Positions 26,490 to 33,739 of a stretch of 64,000 nucleotides of DNA are shown in pieces (positions within the stretch are counted from its first letter, which is position 1; each line of letters begins with the position of its first letter). The translations under genes and the position numbers were made by a program. The stretch is from Oscillospiraceae bacterium (lineage in GTDB: Bacteria; Bacillota; Clostridia; Oscillospirales; CAG-272). Where the stretch lies: positions 1-64,000 of the forward strand of contig SVTQ01000007.1 of the NCBI GenBank assembly GCA_015063695.1, in the 5' to 3' direction. Below the pieces are notes generated by a model, which was given only the letters and a program-made list of their open reading frames with translations, was not told the DNA's origin and searched no databases.

Positions 26490-26852
26490 ATGATCAAAAA
26501 AGTTGTAATTGCAGGATGCAGATATTATAACGACTATGAAGAAGCAAAAGCTTATATTGACAGCTATCTTTCCGACATCGTAAAGGAACACACGGTCGTT
26601 ATCGTTTCGGGAGGTGCAAGCGGTGCCGATTTGATTGGAGAACGTTATGCGCTGGAACACGGCTTGGCAATTGAACGCTATCCTGCCGATTGGAAGAAAT
26701 ACGGCAGAAGCGCAGGTCCTATCCGAAATCAGCAAATGGCAAAGGTCTGCGATTTTGTAATTTGCTTTTGGGACGGACAAAGCAGGGGTACAAGATCCAT
26801 GATAGATTGCGCGAAAAAGATGGGAAAAGACGTGTATATCAAAAAGATATGA
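26490..26852 (+). CDS. DUF2493 / SLOG-fold nucleotide-binding protein
   Basis: A 120-aa protein of the DUF2493 (YpsA/DprA-related SLOG) family. VVIAGCRYYNDYE opens the Rossmann-like fold, VVSGGASGADLIGE is the nucleotide or NAD-ligand loop (about residues 38-52), and CWDGQSRGTRSMID is the C-terminal family block. SLOG proteins bind or process nucleotide-type ligands and are frequent next to phage, conflict and stress genes. Here it lies between the two toxin-immunity pairs with its own controlled promoter. The precise role is unknown. Confidence 0.82.
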   Translation: MIKKVVIAGCRYYNDYEEAKAYIDSYLSDIVKEHTVVIVSGGASGADLIGERYALEHGLAIERYPADWKKYGRSAGPIRNQQMAKVCDFVICFWDGQSRGTRSMIDCAKKMGKDVYIKKI

Positions 26853-26897
26853 CATGCCGTGCCTGATTGCTCTACAGTAAGTTTATATGTCTGTTTA

Positions 26898-26937
26898 TAT
26901 CACATTTACATTTGGCTTATCCGGTGTAAATGTGATA
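26898..26937. promoter_or_regulatory. 13-bp inverted repeat upstream of second toxin
   Basis: TATCACATTTACA (26898-26910) and TGTAAATGTGATA (26925-26937) are perfect inverted repeats with a 14-nt loop. No T-run follows, so a dimeric-regulator site is more likely than a terminator. It ends 32 bp before the -35 of the toxin promoter. Confidence 0.6.
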
Positions 26938-26946
26938 ACAATTGTG

Positions 26947-26960
26947 TGAACATATGTTTG
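26947..26960 (+). promoter_or_regulatory. LexA-like (SOS) box of second toxin
   Basis: TGAACATATGTTTG fits the CGAACRNRYGTTYC consensus at all inner positions and differs only at the two outermost bases. It lies 9 bp upstream of the -35. The placement is less tight than for the barnase gene, so the call is weaker. Confidence 0.55.
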
Positions 26961-26969
26961 TTGGAGATG

Positions 26970-26998
26970 TTTACATTTGTTAAAATATGTGATATATT
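26970..26998 (+). promoter_or_regulatory. Sigma-A promoter of second toxin
   Basis: TTTACA (26970-26975), a 17-nt spacer and TATATT (26993-26998), 17 bp before the TTG start. Confidence 0.65.
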
Positions 26999-27015
26999 AA
27001 GAGAGGAGAAAGCAT

Positions 27016-27573
27016 TTGGATTATTTATCACAGGTAGTCAATGCCGCAAAACGAGGAAACGCAATCCCCCCCGAACCTCAGTGGAACAAATGGCTTCACA
27101 GAAACATGAGCGAAAACCACTGTCCCGAATGTCTGAAGCTTCATGAATGTTGGTTTGCAAAAGAAAAAACTCCAAAATGGCCGCATCACGAGTATTGCCA
27201 TTGTATTTTGGAGAATATTCCGTATGTGAACGTTATGTATAACGCATCTGCAGATTGTCACTATTCAAAATTTGATCCGTATTTGTTTGATCCTGAAGTT
27301 TTTTACAAACACGGAAAAAGCAAAATGCTTGAAAGTTGGGGGTATTCTATAACAGATTCAAGTTGGCTTCAGGCTGAAATACAAAAGCAAGGCTTGGCAA
27401 AATATATACAAGGAGATTATCAATTAGGTGTATTGAACAAATATGGCCAAAGAATCAGTATCCGAGTTGAAATACCAAATCGAAAAGATGGCCAAACGGT
27501 ATCGTTTATTACCGGATGGATGGTACACCCCAACGGCCAAATCACATTAAATACGCCATACGGAGGAAAATAG
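27016..27573 (+). CDS. Putative polymorphic toxin: Cys/His-cluster N-terminus plus DUF6883-like C-terminus
   Basis: A 185-aa protein. The N-terminal half carries C36PEC39...WPHHEYC61HC63, a cluster like that of the barnase-like toxin at 25206. The C-terminal part (about 110-185, ending in VSFITGWMVHPNGQITLNTPYGG) resembles the DUF6883 domains found at the C-termini of bacterial polymorphic toxins. No signal peptide is seen. It uses a TTG start 7 nt after GAGGAG. A small acidic gene follows after 3 nt, as expected for a cognate immunity protein. The family assignment rests on recall of the C-terminal motif, and the toxic activity is unproven. Confidence 0.72.
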   Translation: MDYLSQVVNAAKRGNAIPPEPQWNKWLHRNMSENHCPECLKLHECWFAKEKTPKWPHHEYCHCILENIPYVNVMYNASADCHYSKFDPYLFDPEVFYKHGKSKMLESWGYSITDSSWLQAEIQKQGLAKYIQGDYQLGVLNKYGQRISIRVEIPNRKDGQTVSFITGWMVHPNGQITLNTPYGGK

Positions 27574-27576
27574 TCT

Positions 27577-27828
27577 ATGAAGTATCTTGATTGCGTAGAA
27601 GTCATCGTTGAAAAAGAACAATATACCAAACACGGTGTTCATAAAGGTATGCAGGGAATTATTTGGTTAGAAGAAAGTATCAACGGAACATGGGACGTGT
27701 ATTTCCCGCAGTATGGTGAAAAACCGGAAATTGCCGAAATTCCTGTCAAAGAAGAAGATTTAAAATTGCTTCCGGATGGTATGGATGCTCTTGTAAACGA
27801 GAGGATAAAAGCACAATTTGAAAATTGA
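27577..27828 (+). CDS. Putative immunity protein (DUF4926-like)
   Basis: An 83-aa acidic protein beginning MKYLDCVEVIVEKEQYTKHG, followed by KGMQGIIW, GTWDVYFPQYGE and IPVKEEDLKLLP. It resembles the small SH3-like DUF4926 proteins usually encoded next to DUF6883-type toxins. It starts 3 nt after the toxin stop, so coupling is tight. It probably neutralises the upstream toxin. Confidence 0.75.
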   Translation: MKYLDCVEVIVEKEQYTKHGVHKGMQGIIWLEESINGTWDVYFPQYGEKPEIAEIPVKEEDLKLLPDGMDALVNERIKAQFEN

Positions 27829-27847
27829 GCTTTATATCGCCCTATCT

Positions 27848-28053
27848 GTAGGGGAGGATTCGATATCCTCCCGCAAAATACAAAAGCAAAGAACAACACC
27901 AACCGCCTAAAAAATGGTGCTGATGTTAACGGGCGGATATTGAGGGGTCCTCAAAAATCCATCGGGATTTTTGGGGTTCTCGAATAGAATCCGCCCCTAC
28001 GATTATCGTAGGGAATGCATATCTTTCTCGTAGGGGCGTTCTGTGAACGCCCG
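27848..28053. repeat. Cluster of palindromes including a nested element
   Basis: Four units: GTAGGGGAGGATT...ATCCTCCCG (27848-27873); a family A palindrome, minus orientation, at 27931-28000 split by a 45-bp GAGAACCCC element (27940-27984); a partial CGTAGGG (28007-28013); and GTAGGGGCGTTC...GAACGCCCG (28030-28053), which abuts the spoVAC stop codon. Removing 27940-27984 restores exactly the palindrome seen at 35709-35734. Confidence 0.85.
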
Positions 28054-28491
28054 TTAAAATAGAGTCGTCACCCAATAAATAACCCCATAAACCACCCCTG
28101 CGGCGGTGCCGTAAAGGATAACGGGCCCTGCAATGGTAAAAATTTTTGCACCCACGCCGAGGATAAACCCCTCGGTCTTTGTGTCTATGGCAGGGGATGC
28201 AACGGCGTTGGCAAAGCCCGTTATGGGGACGAGAGTGCCTGCGCCCGCGTGCTTTGCAAGGTCGTCAAAGATGCCGATGCCCGTAAAGAGAACGGCAAGA
28301 AAAATAAGGGTCACAGAGGTGAGAGTTCCTGCATCCTCCTTTGCCATGCCGAGCTTCGTATAGAGATCGGATAGTCCCTGACCGAGAAGGCAGATAAGCC
28401 CTCCCACAATAAACGCCCATATACAGTTTTTAACTATCGGAGACTTCGGAGCGTGTTTTTCGGTATATGCCTTATATTCCTTTTTGTTCAT
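28054..28491 (-). CDS. spoVAC: Stage V sporulation protein AC
   Basis: A 145-aa membrane protein. A charged start (MNKKEYKAYTEKHAPKSP) is followed by hydrophobic helices and the family segments GLSDLYTKLGM, TGIGIFDDLAKHAGAGTLVPITGF and the AIDTKTEGFILG loop. SpoVAC is the mechanosensitive-like membrane component of the dipicolinate channel, partner of SpoVAD and SpoVAE. A GTG 16 codons upstream is possible, but GAGGAC lies 7 nt before the ATG used here. It is separated from spoVAD-spoVAE by about 22 kb, unlike the usual single operon. Confidence 0.92.
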   Translation of the reverse strand: MNKKEYKAYTEKHAPKSPIVKNCIWAFIVGGLICLLGQGLSDLYTKLGMAKEDAGTLTSVTLIFLAVLFTGIGIFDDLAKHAGAGTLVPITGFANAVASPAIDTKTEGFILGVGAKIFTIAGPVILYGTAAGVVYGVIYWVTTLF

Positions 28492-28632
28492 GTGGCAAGT
28501 CCTCACTTTTCGGATATAATTAAATATAGTATCCGACACTTTCGGAGAATTATACTTTGTGCATTCTGCAAAATCAAAAGAAGTCTATTTTGTTTGATTA
28601 TCACAAACTTATTCGGGAGCACCTCAAATCTA

Positions 28633-28661
28633 TTGACAAAAAACAAAAAAAGTTGTACCAT
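28633..28661 (+). promoter_or_regulatory. Promoter of the Leu T-box operon
   Basis: TTGACA (28633-28638), a 17-nt spacer and TACCAT (28656-28661). The expected start is near 28668, at the foot of Stem I. Confidence 0.7.
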
Positions 28662-28667
28662 GTTACC

Positions 28668-28938
28668 AAATTAAAGGCTATGATGATATTAAGTCAAAGG
28701 GCAAAAGCTTTTACAGAGAGTTGTCGGTCGGTGCGAGACAACATCGCTTCTTTTGACTGTCTCCTATCGGAGCCGAAACGTTGAAATACACAGTAAACGT
28801 TTCCGGGTGGACCCGTTACAGTTCAAAGGCTTGACTGAGTCTTACAGAGTGGCCGTTTTATCGGCAACACGGGTGGTACCGTGGTCAATTATTTGTTGAT
28901 CATCCCGCAGAGTTTTTACAGCTCTGCGGTTTTTGTTT
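28668..28938 (+). ncRNA. T-box leader, specifier CUC (leucine)
   Basis: Stem I shows the AGAGAG...GGTGCGAG distal region. Its base is GGCT/AGCC, and GATA (28685-28688) pairs with TATC (28765-28768) above the K-turn. The specifier triplet directly before that helix, allowing one intervening base, is CTC at 28761-28763. The T-box GGGTGGTACCGTGG lies at 28871-28884, with bulge TGGT suited to a tRNA ending in ACCA. The terminator CCGCAGAG/CTCTGCGG plus T-run ends at about 28938. The base after the codon is C rather than the usual purine, so the Leu call is slightly weaker than the other two. Confidence 0.87.
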
Positions 28939-28960
28939 TAAATCCACCATATTCCACAGA

Positions 28961-28985
28961 CGGGAGGACCAAGGCCCTCCCCTAC
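28961..28985 (-). repeat. Family A palindrome (CGGGAGGACC...CCCTAC)
   Basis: Minus-orientation unit between the T-box terminator and the LeuA-like gene, with the GAGGGCCTTGGTCCTC core also seen at 15666, 38321 and 41216. Confidence 0.7.
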
Positions 28986-29032
28986 CTCTTACCTATTATC
29001 CCCCTATTCAGGGAGAAACGGAGATAAATATT

Positions 29033-30421
29033 ATGAGAAAAATTTACGTTGCAGACTATTCACTGAAAAAGCTTTCCGAGGACCGCAAGGCTTCCCTCCT
29101 TTTCAGAGAAAAAACAGCTATTGCAGAATGTATTGAGGCCTTCGGTGCCGATGCCGTTGAGCTTGACGAAATAAAAAGCGTTAAGGAAGATACAATAATT
29201 TACAGAACCATCGCCTCAAAGCTCAAGAATTGTGCTTTGTGCATTCCCGTAGGATTTTCCGTTGACGGAATTGAAGCCGCATGGGAATGCGTGAAGGATG
29301 CAGCGCACCCCTGCCTGCAGGTTGCCCTTCCCGTCTCCACTGTACAGATGGAATACATGTACCATGTAAAGGAAGCAAAGATGCTCACAAAGCTCGAAGA
29401 GCTTGTTTCCGCTTCAAAGGCAAAGTGCGAAAACGTCGAATTCATTGCCATGGATGCGACACGCGCCGACAAGGATTTTCTTATTAACGCTATTAAAGCG
29501 GCAAAGGAAAACGGAGCCTCTGCCGTCACCGTATGCGACGATGCAGGCGTTTTCCTTCCCACGGAATTCTCCGCTCTTGTAACAGAGCTTAAGGCGGCGT
29601 GCGACGTCCCCCTTTACGTAAAAGTGAGCGACGGCATCAATATGGCGACCGCATGTGCTTTTGCGGCAGTCCGCGCAGGGGCTGACGGTGTCAAGACTGC
29701 AATTTCCGGCAAGGGCGCGTTGCTTACCCACAAGTTTGCAGAAGTTATCAGAGCAAAGGGCGAGACCATGGGCGTTTCCACCTCCCTTAAGGCTACCGAG
29801 ATCGCAACAGACGTTAAAAAGATAAAGAAGACCATGGGCTCCGAGAGCAACGCACAGAGCGCAGAAGGCAATGATAATTCATCTGTTATTCTCGATAAAG
29901 GAAGCACGCTCTCCGACGTTACAAACGCCGCATGCTCCCTCGGCTACGACCTCTCCGACGAGGACAACGGCAAGGTCTACTCCGCTCTTATGAACGTCCT
30001 TGAAAACAAGAGCTCCGTCGGAGCAAAGGAGCTTGAAGCGATAATCGCAAGCTCCGCAATGCAGGCACCCTCCACCTACCATCTTGAAAGCTACGTTACA
30101 AGCTGCAGCAACGTCACCGCTTCCATGACACAGGTAGTTCTCGTCAAGGACGGCGAAAAGCTTTCGGGCGTTGCATCGGGCGACGGCCCCGTTGACTCTG
30201 CCTTCAAAGCCATTGAGCAGAGTGTCGGCTTCCACTACGAGCTTGACGACTTCCAGATCCAGGCGGTAACCGAAGGCAAAGAGGCTCTCGGCTCGGCAGT
30301 AGTTAAGCTTCGCGCAGGCGGCAGACTTTATTCGGGAAGCGGTGTTTCCGCCGACATAGTTGCCGCAAGTATCAGAGCATATATCAATGCGCTGAACAAA
30401 ATCGTTTATGAGGAGATATAA
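29033..30421 (+). CDS. LeuA-like protein with degenerate catalytic barrel and intact leucine-regulatory domain
   Basis: A 462-aa protein in the 2-isopropylmalate synthase layout: an HMGL-type barrel (about 1-250) and the LeuA C-terminal domain (about 290-462) with GDGPVDSAFKAI and GSGVSADIVAASIRAYINALN. The barrel aligns along its length (EFIAMDATRAD for EFSAEDATRSD) but has lost key residues. The TTLRDGEQ motif is YSLKKLSED, the metal-binding HCHND is KVSDG, and GIGERAGN is AISGKGAL. It is unlikely to condense acetyl-CoA with 2-oxoisovalerate. The regulatory domain suggests leucine sensing. It is first in the Leu T-box operon, 3 nt ahead of the acyl-CoA synthetase fusion. Confidence 0.8.
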   Translation: MRKIYVADYSLKKLSEDRKASLLFREKTAIAECIEAFGADAVELDEIKSVKEDTIIYRTIASKLKNCALCIPVGFSVDGIEAAWECVKDAAHPCLQVALPVSTVQMEYMYHVKEAKMLTKLEELVSASKAKCENVEFIAMDATRADKDFLINAIKAAKENGASAVTVCDDAGVFLPTEFSALVTELKAACDVPLYVKVSDGINMATACAFAAVRAGADGVKTAISGKGALLTHKFAEVIRAKGETMGVSTSLKATEIATDVKKIKKTMGSESNAQSAEGNDNSSVILDKGSTLSDVTNAACSLGYDLSDEDNGKVYSALMNVLENKSSVGAKELEAIIASSAMQAPSTYHLESYVTSCSNVTASMTQVVLVKDGEKLSGVASGDGPVDSAFKAIEQSVGFHYELDDFQIQAVTEGKEALGSAVVKLRAGGRLYSGSGVSADIVAASIRAYINALNKIVYEEI

Positions 30422-30424
30422 AAA

Positions 30425-32884
30425 ATGAAAACCGTTTTTTCAACCCGTAATGCAGAACGCGCTTCTTTTATAGATGTGTGCCGTCTCGCTTATGACTACG
30501 GCTTTTCGGGTTTTGAAATATTTGATGCAGAAAAGGAAAGACGCGCTCACCGCGACAGTATCCTCAGAAACGAGGAGACCTTTGACGCAAAAAGAAAGCT
30601 CCATAACAGAAATATCGCAATTTCTGCACTTGTCTATCCAAATGCCGTTGATAAAGACCCCGAGGCTTCTTCCGCACTTGTAAAATATATCGATATGGCA
30701 CGTAATGCCGGCATCGCGACGGTCATCGTAAGACTTGAGGAGGAGCCCTCTGCAGAGGCCCTTGATGCCACCCTTGCTCCCGCCATCAAAAAAGCGGAAC
30801 AGGCAGACATCGAGATACTTTTCGAGACCTCAGGCTACCTTGCAGACACCACCAAGCTCTCCTCTCTTATAACCCGTTTTGCCAGCCGAATTCTCGGCGC
30901 CGCATGGAATATCAGAGAGACCTATTTTGTATCGGGCGAGAGTGCTGAAAATACCATCGTAAACCTTGGAGCCTACATCAGATACGTATATCTCGGCGAC
31001 AGAAAGGACGGTGTAAACGTTCTTATCGGCGAAGGAGAGCTCCCGGTTTCCGAGTTTGTTGATGCCCTCTCCTCCCTCAACTATGAAGGATATATCTGCG
31101 CTCTCTGGAATGACGAGATAAACGATGCGGATATCGTCCTCACCCACTTTGCAAGCTTTATGGAAAAGCTTGAGTCGGCAAGCACTGCCGAAGGAAGTCT
31201 GCAGTACAACCGCTCAAGAACGGGCACCTTCCCCTGGAAGAAGTACGACACCGTTGACATGACCTTTTCACAGGTCCTTGACACCATGGTGGATATCTAT
31301 CCCGACCAGTACGCCTTCAAGTACACCACACTTGACTATACAAGGACTTATAAGCAGTTCAGACGTGACGTTGACGAAGCTGCCGCCGCCCTTATTTCAC
31401 TCGGAGTAAAGCCCGGCCACCACGTTGCTCTCTGGGCAACAAACGTGCCTCAGTGGTATATCACCTTCTGGGCAACCGTTAAGATCGGAGCAGTTCTTGT
31501 AACTGTAAACACAGCTTACAAAATTCACGAAATAGAATACCTTTTAAAGCAGTCCGACTCTCACACTCTTGTGATGATAGAGAGCTCCAAGGATGCAAAC
31601 TATAAAGAAATAATGGAAGAGCTTTGCCCTGAGCTTAAGAGCCTTCGCCCCGGCGACCCTCTTTACAGCGCAAGACTTCCCTTCCTTCGTAATATTATTA
31701 CGGTGGGCTTTGAAATGGACGGCTGCCTCACCTGGGAAAAGATGCTTGACAGAGCTGACACAGTTCCCTTTGAAGAAGTACGCCGCCGCGCATCCATGGT
31801 GCGCCCCGACGACGTTTGCAACATGCAGTACACCTCGGGTACAACGGGATTTCCTAAGGGCGTTATGCTGACCCACCGCAACATCGTCAATAACGGTAAG
31901 ATAATCGGTGACAGAATGGACCTCTCCACCGCTGACCGCATGATGATACAGGTTCCCATGTTCCATTGCTTCGGCATGGTTCTCTCCATGACCTCCACCA
32001 TGACCCACGGCGGAACCCTCTCTCCTCTGCCTTACTTCTCACCAAAGAGCTCCCTTGCCTGCATCAATGCGGAAAAGATAACCTGCTTCAACGGCGTTCC
32101 CACCATGTTTATCGCCATGTTCAACCATGAGGATTTCCCGAAAACAGATTTTTCCTATATGAGAACGGGTATCATGGCAGGCGCAAACTGCCCTGCCGAC
32201 CTTATGCGCCGCGCGGCGGATGAGATGAACATGAAAGAAATCATCTCCGTTTACGGTCAGACCGAAGCCTCTCCCGGATGCACTATGGGCGAGGTCAACG
32301 AGGACATCGACCACAGAGTTGAGACAGTAGGCAGTGCCTTCCCCGGCGTTGAATGTAAGATAATCGACCCCGAAACCGGAGAAGAAGTTCCCGACGGGGA
32401 AAACGGCGAGTTTGTTGCCCGCGGCTTCAATATCATGAAGGGCTACTATAAGATGCCCCGAGCTACCGCCGAGGCTATCGACAAGGACGGTTGGCTCCAT
32501 TCGGGAGATATCTGCTGCCGTACCCCCGACGGATATTTCAAGGTCACGGGAAGACTTAAGGATATGATAATCAGAGGCGGCGAAAACCTCTATCCCCGTG
32601 AGATAGAAGAATTCTATCTGACAAATCCCAAGGTACGTGACGTACAGGTCATCGGTGTACCCGACGAAAGATACGGCGAAGAGGCCTGCGCATGGATAAT
32701 CCTCCACGAGGGCGAAGAAGCTGACGAAAGCTACATGAGAGAGTACGGAAACTCCCACATGGCTCGCCATAAGGTCCCCCGTTACTTCATGTTCGTCAAG
32801 ACCTTCCCCATGAACGCCGCAGGAAAAATTCTCAAATATAAAATGAGAGAAGAATCCGTAAAGCTTCTGGGGCTTGAAAAATAA
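30425..32884 (+). CDS. TIM-barrel / AMP-forming acyl-CoA synthetase fusion (Leu unit)
   Basis: An 819-aa two-domain protein. Residues 1-250 resemble a xylose isomerase-like/AP-endonuclease-2 TIM barrel (YGFSGFEIFDAE; YEGYICALWND near the end). Residues 270-819 are a complete FadD-like ANL ligase: P-loop YTSGTTGFPKG from about Tyr469, YGQTEAS, HSGDICCR, GRLKDMIIRGGENLYPREIE and the A10 lysine in AAGKILKYKMRE. It should activate a carboxylic acid to acyl-AMP and acyl-CoA. Control by a Leu T-box and its company with LeuA-like and branched-chain genes suggest isovalerate as substrate; this is inference. The barrel may sense or present a ligand. A terminator follows. Confidence 0.85.
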   Translation: MKTVFSTRNAERASFIDVCRLAYDYGFSGFEIFDAEKERRAHRDSILRNEETFDAKRKLHNRNIAISALVYPNAVDKDPEASSALVKYIDMARNAGIATVIVRLEEEPSAEALDATLAPAIKKAEQADIEILFETSGYLADTTKLSSLITRFASRILGAAWNIRETYFVSGESAENTIVNLGAYIRYVYLGDRKDGVNVLIGEGELPVSEFVDALSSLNYEGYICALWNDEINDADIVLTHFASFMEKLESASTAEGSLQYNRSRTGTFPWKKYDTVDMTFSQVLDTMVDIYPDQYAFKYTTLDYTRTYKQFRRDVDEAAAALISLGVKPGHHVALWATNVPQWYITFWATVKIGAVLVTVNTAYKIHEIEYLLKQSDSHTLVMIESSKDANYKEIMEELCPELKSLRPGDPLYSARLPFLRNIITVGFEMDGCLTWEKMLDRADTVPFEEVRRRASMVRPDDVCNMQYTSGTTGFPKGVMLTHRNIVNNGKIIGDRMDLSTADRMMIQVPMFHCFGMVLSMTSTMTHGGTLSPLPYFSPKSSLACINAEKITCFNGVPTMFIAMFNHEDFPKTDFSYMRTGIMAGANCPADLMRRAADEMNMKEIISVYGQTEASPGCTMGEVNEDIDHRVETVGSAFPGVECKIIDPETGEEVPDGENGEFVARGFNIMKGYYKMPRATAEAIDKDGWLHSGDICCRTPDGYFKVTGRLKDMIIRGGENLYPREIEEFYLTNPKVRDVQVIGVPDERYGEEACAWIILHEGEEADESYMREYGNSHMARHKVPRYFMFVKTFPMNAAGKILKYKMREESVKLLGLEK

Positions 32885-32898
32885 CTTAAAAGCAAACG

Positions 32899-32928
32899 AA
32901 AAGCTCTCCTTTTTGGGGAGCTTTTTTA
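32899..32928 (+). terminator. Terminator of the Leu unit
   Basis: AAAAGCTCTCC pairs with GGGGAGCTTTT across a short T-rich loop, followed by a T-run; it lies 15 bp after the stop codon. Confidence 0.88.
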
Positions 32929-32956
32929 TCAAAAAACTTTGTATATTACAGCATGA

Positions 32957-33739
32957 AAATGTCCGGACTTGAAAAGATTCATGAACTGTGATATACTTAC
33001 AGGCAGTATAGCAAATCCCTCTACCCTCAATCTTTTTGCCTACGTCAACGGCGACCCCATCTCTTACGTTGATCCTTTTGGTATGTGTAGAGATGAGGCA
33101 AATGAGCAGAATGATTTAGAGAAACGAATAGACTATATAAATCAACATATTAGAGAGAATTCATTATATGAGCTTCTTCAAGAATGGAATATTAGTTTTA
33201 CAGAAACTATAGATAAAGCAGAAGTTGTTTTAATAGATGAATTGTCGGGAAAAGTCAAGGCCACTTTAACAATAGACATTTCTTACCAAACTAGTTTAGA
33301 TGCGAACATTAATTCAGTTTTTTCAACAAATAATGATTCCATATCTGGCGTTCATGAAGTGTTAACTCCGGAAATGATGATTCCTTGGACTAGTATTGGG
33401 ACACAAGTTGGAGCATATTACGATAGTGATAGATCAAGCGTAGGTTATTCATTTGTTATTAATGATAATGAATGGTCTGGTAAAATTATGGAACAGATTG
33501 GTCCATATTCTACTGCTCGAATTTCATCCGTTTCATATACTCCAACAGATGTATTACTCCCAAGTGTTTCAGTATCACTAGACGTTGAAGTAAATCATGA
33601 AGTTACAGTAGGCGTTATAGCAGCAACCTTTGCTATCATGTGCGCTCCCGAAATGATTGTCGCAATGACGCCAACAATAGAAAGTCTTATAACTCAAATT
33701 GGCGACAGTGTAACTAATATCCCCGCACTTGTGAATTAG
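32957..33739 (+). pseudogene. Displaced rhs tip: truncated RHS core plus C-terminal toxin-like domain
   Basis: The frame opens abruptly after a stop at 32954-32956 with RHS-core text (PDLKRFMNCD, ANPSTLNLFAYVNGDPISYVDPFGM) but lacks the several hundred residues of RHS repeats that normally precede it. After DPFGM, about 220 residues of unknown type follow, with a hydrophobic stretch near the end (VGVIAATFAIMCAPEMIVAM). This is the form of an orphan rhs C-terminal cassette, which can recombine into a full rhs gene. A TTG at 32969 could start translation, but no good ribosome site is seen. Codon use is more AT-rich than its neighbours. Two membrane proteins downstream may be immunity genes. Confidence 0.75.

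Noticed and set aside
26930-26948. lac operator-like TGTGATAACAATTGTGTGA
   Set aside because: The resemblance is partial, with no LacI-type gene nearby; the perfect 13-bp inverted repeat and LexA-like box explain the conserved text better.
25206-27828. Prophage remnant
   Set aside because: The Cys/His clusters recall MuF head proteins, but no other capsid, tail, integrase or lysis gene is visible.
28492-28539. GTG start of spoVAC 16 codons upstream
   Set aside because: The internal ATG has a well-spaced GAGGAC, and the homologous N-terminus begins there.
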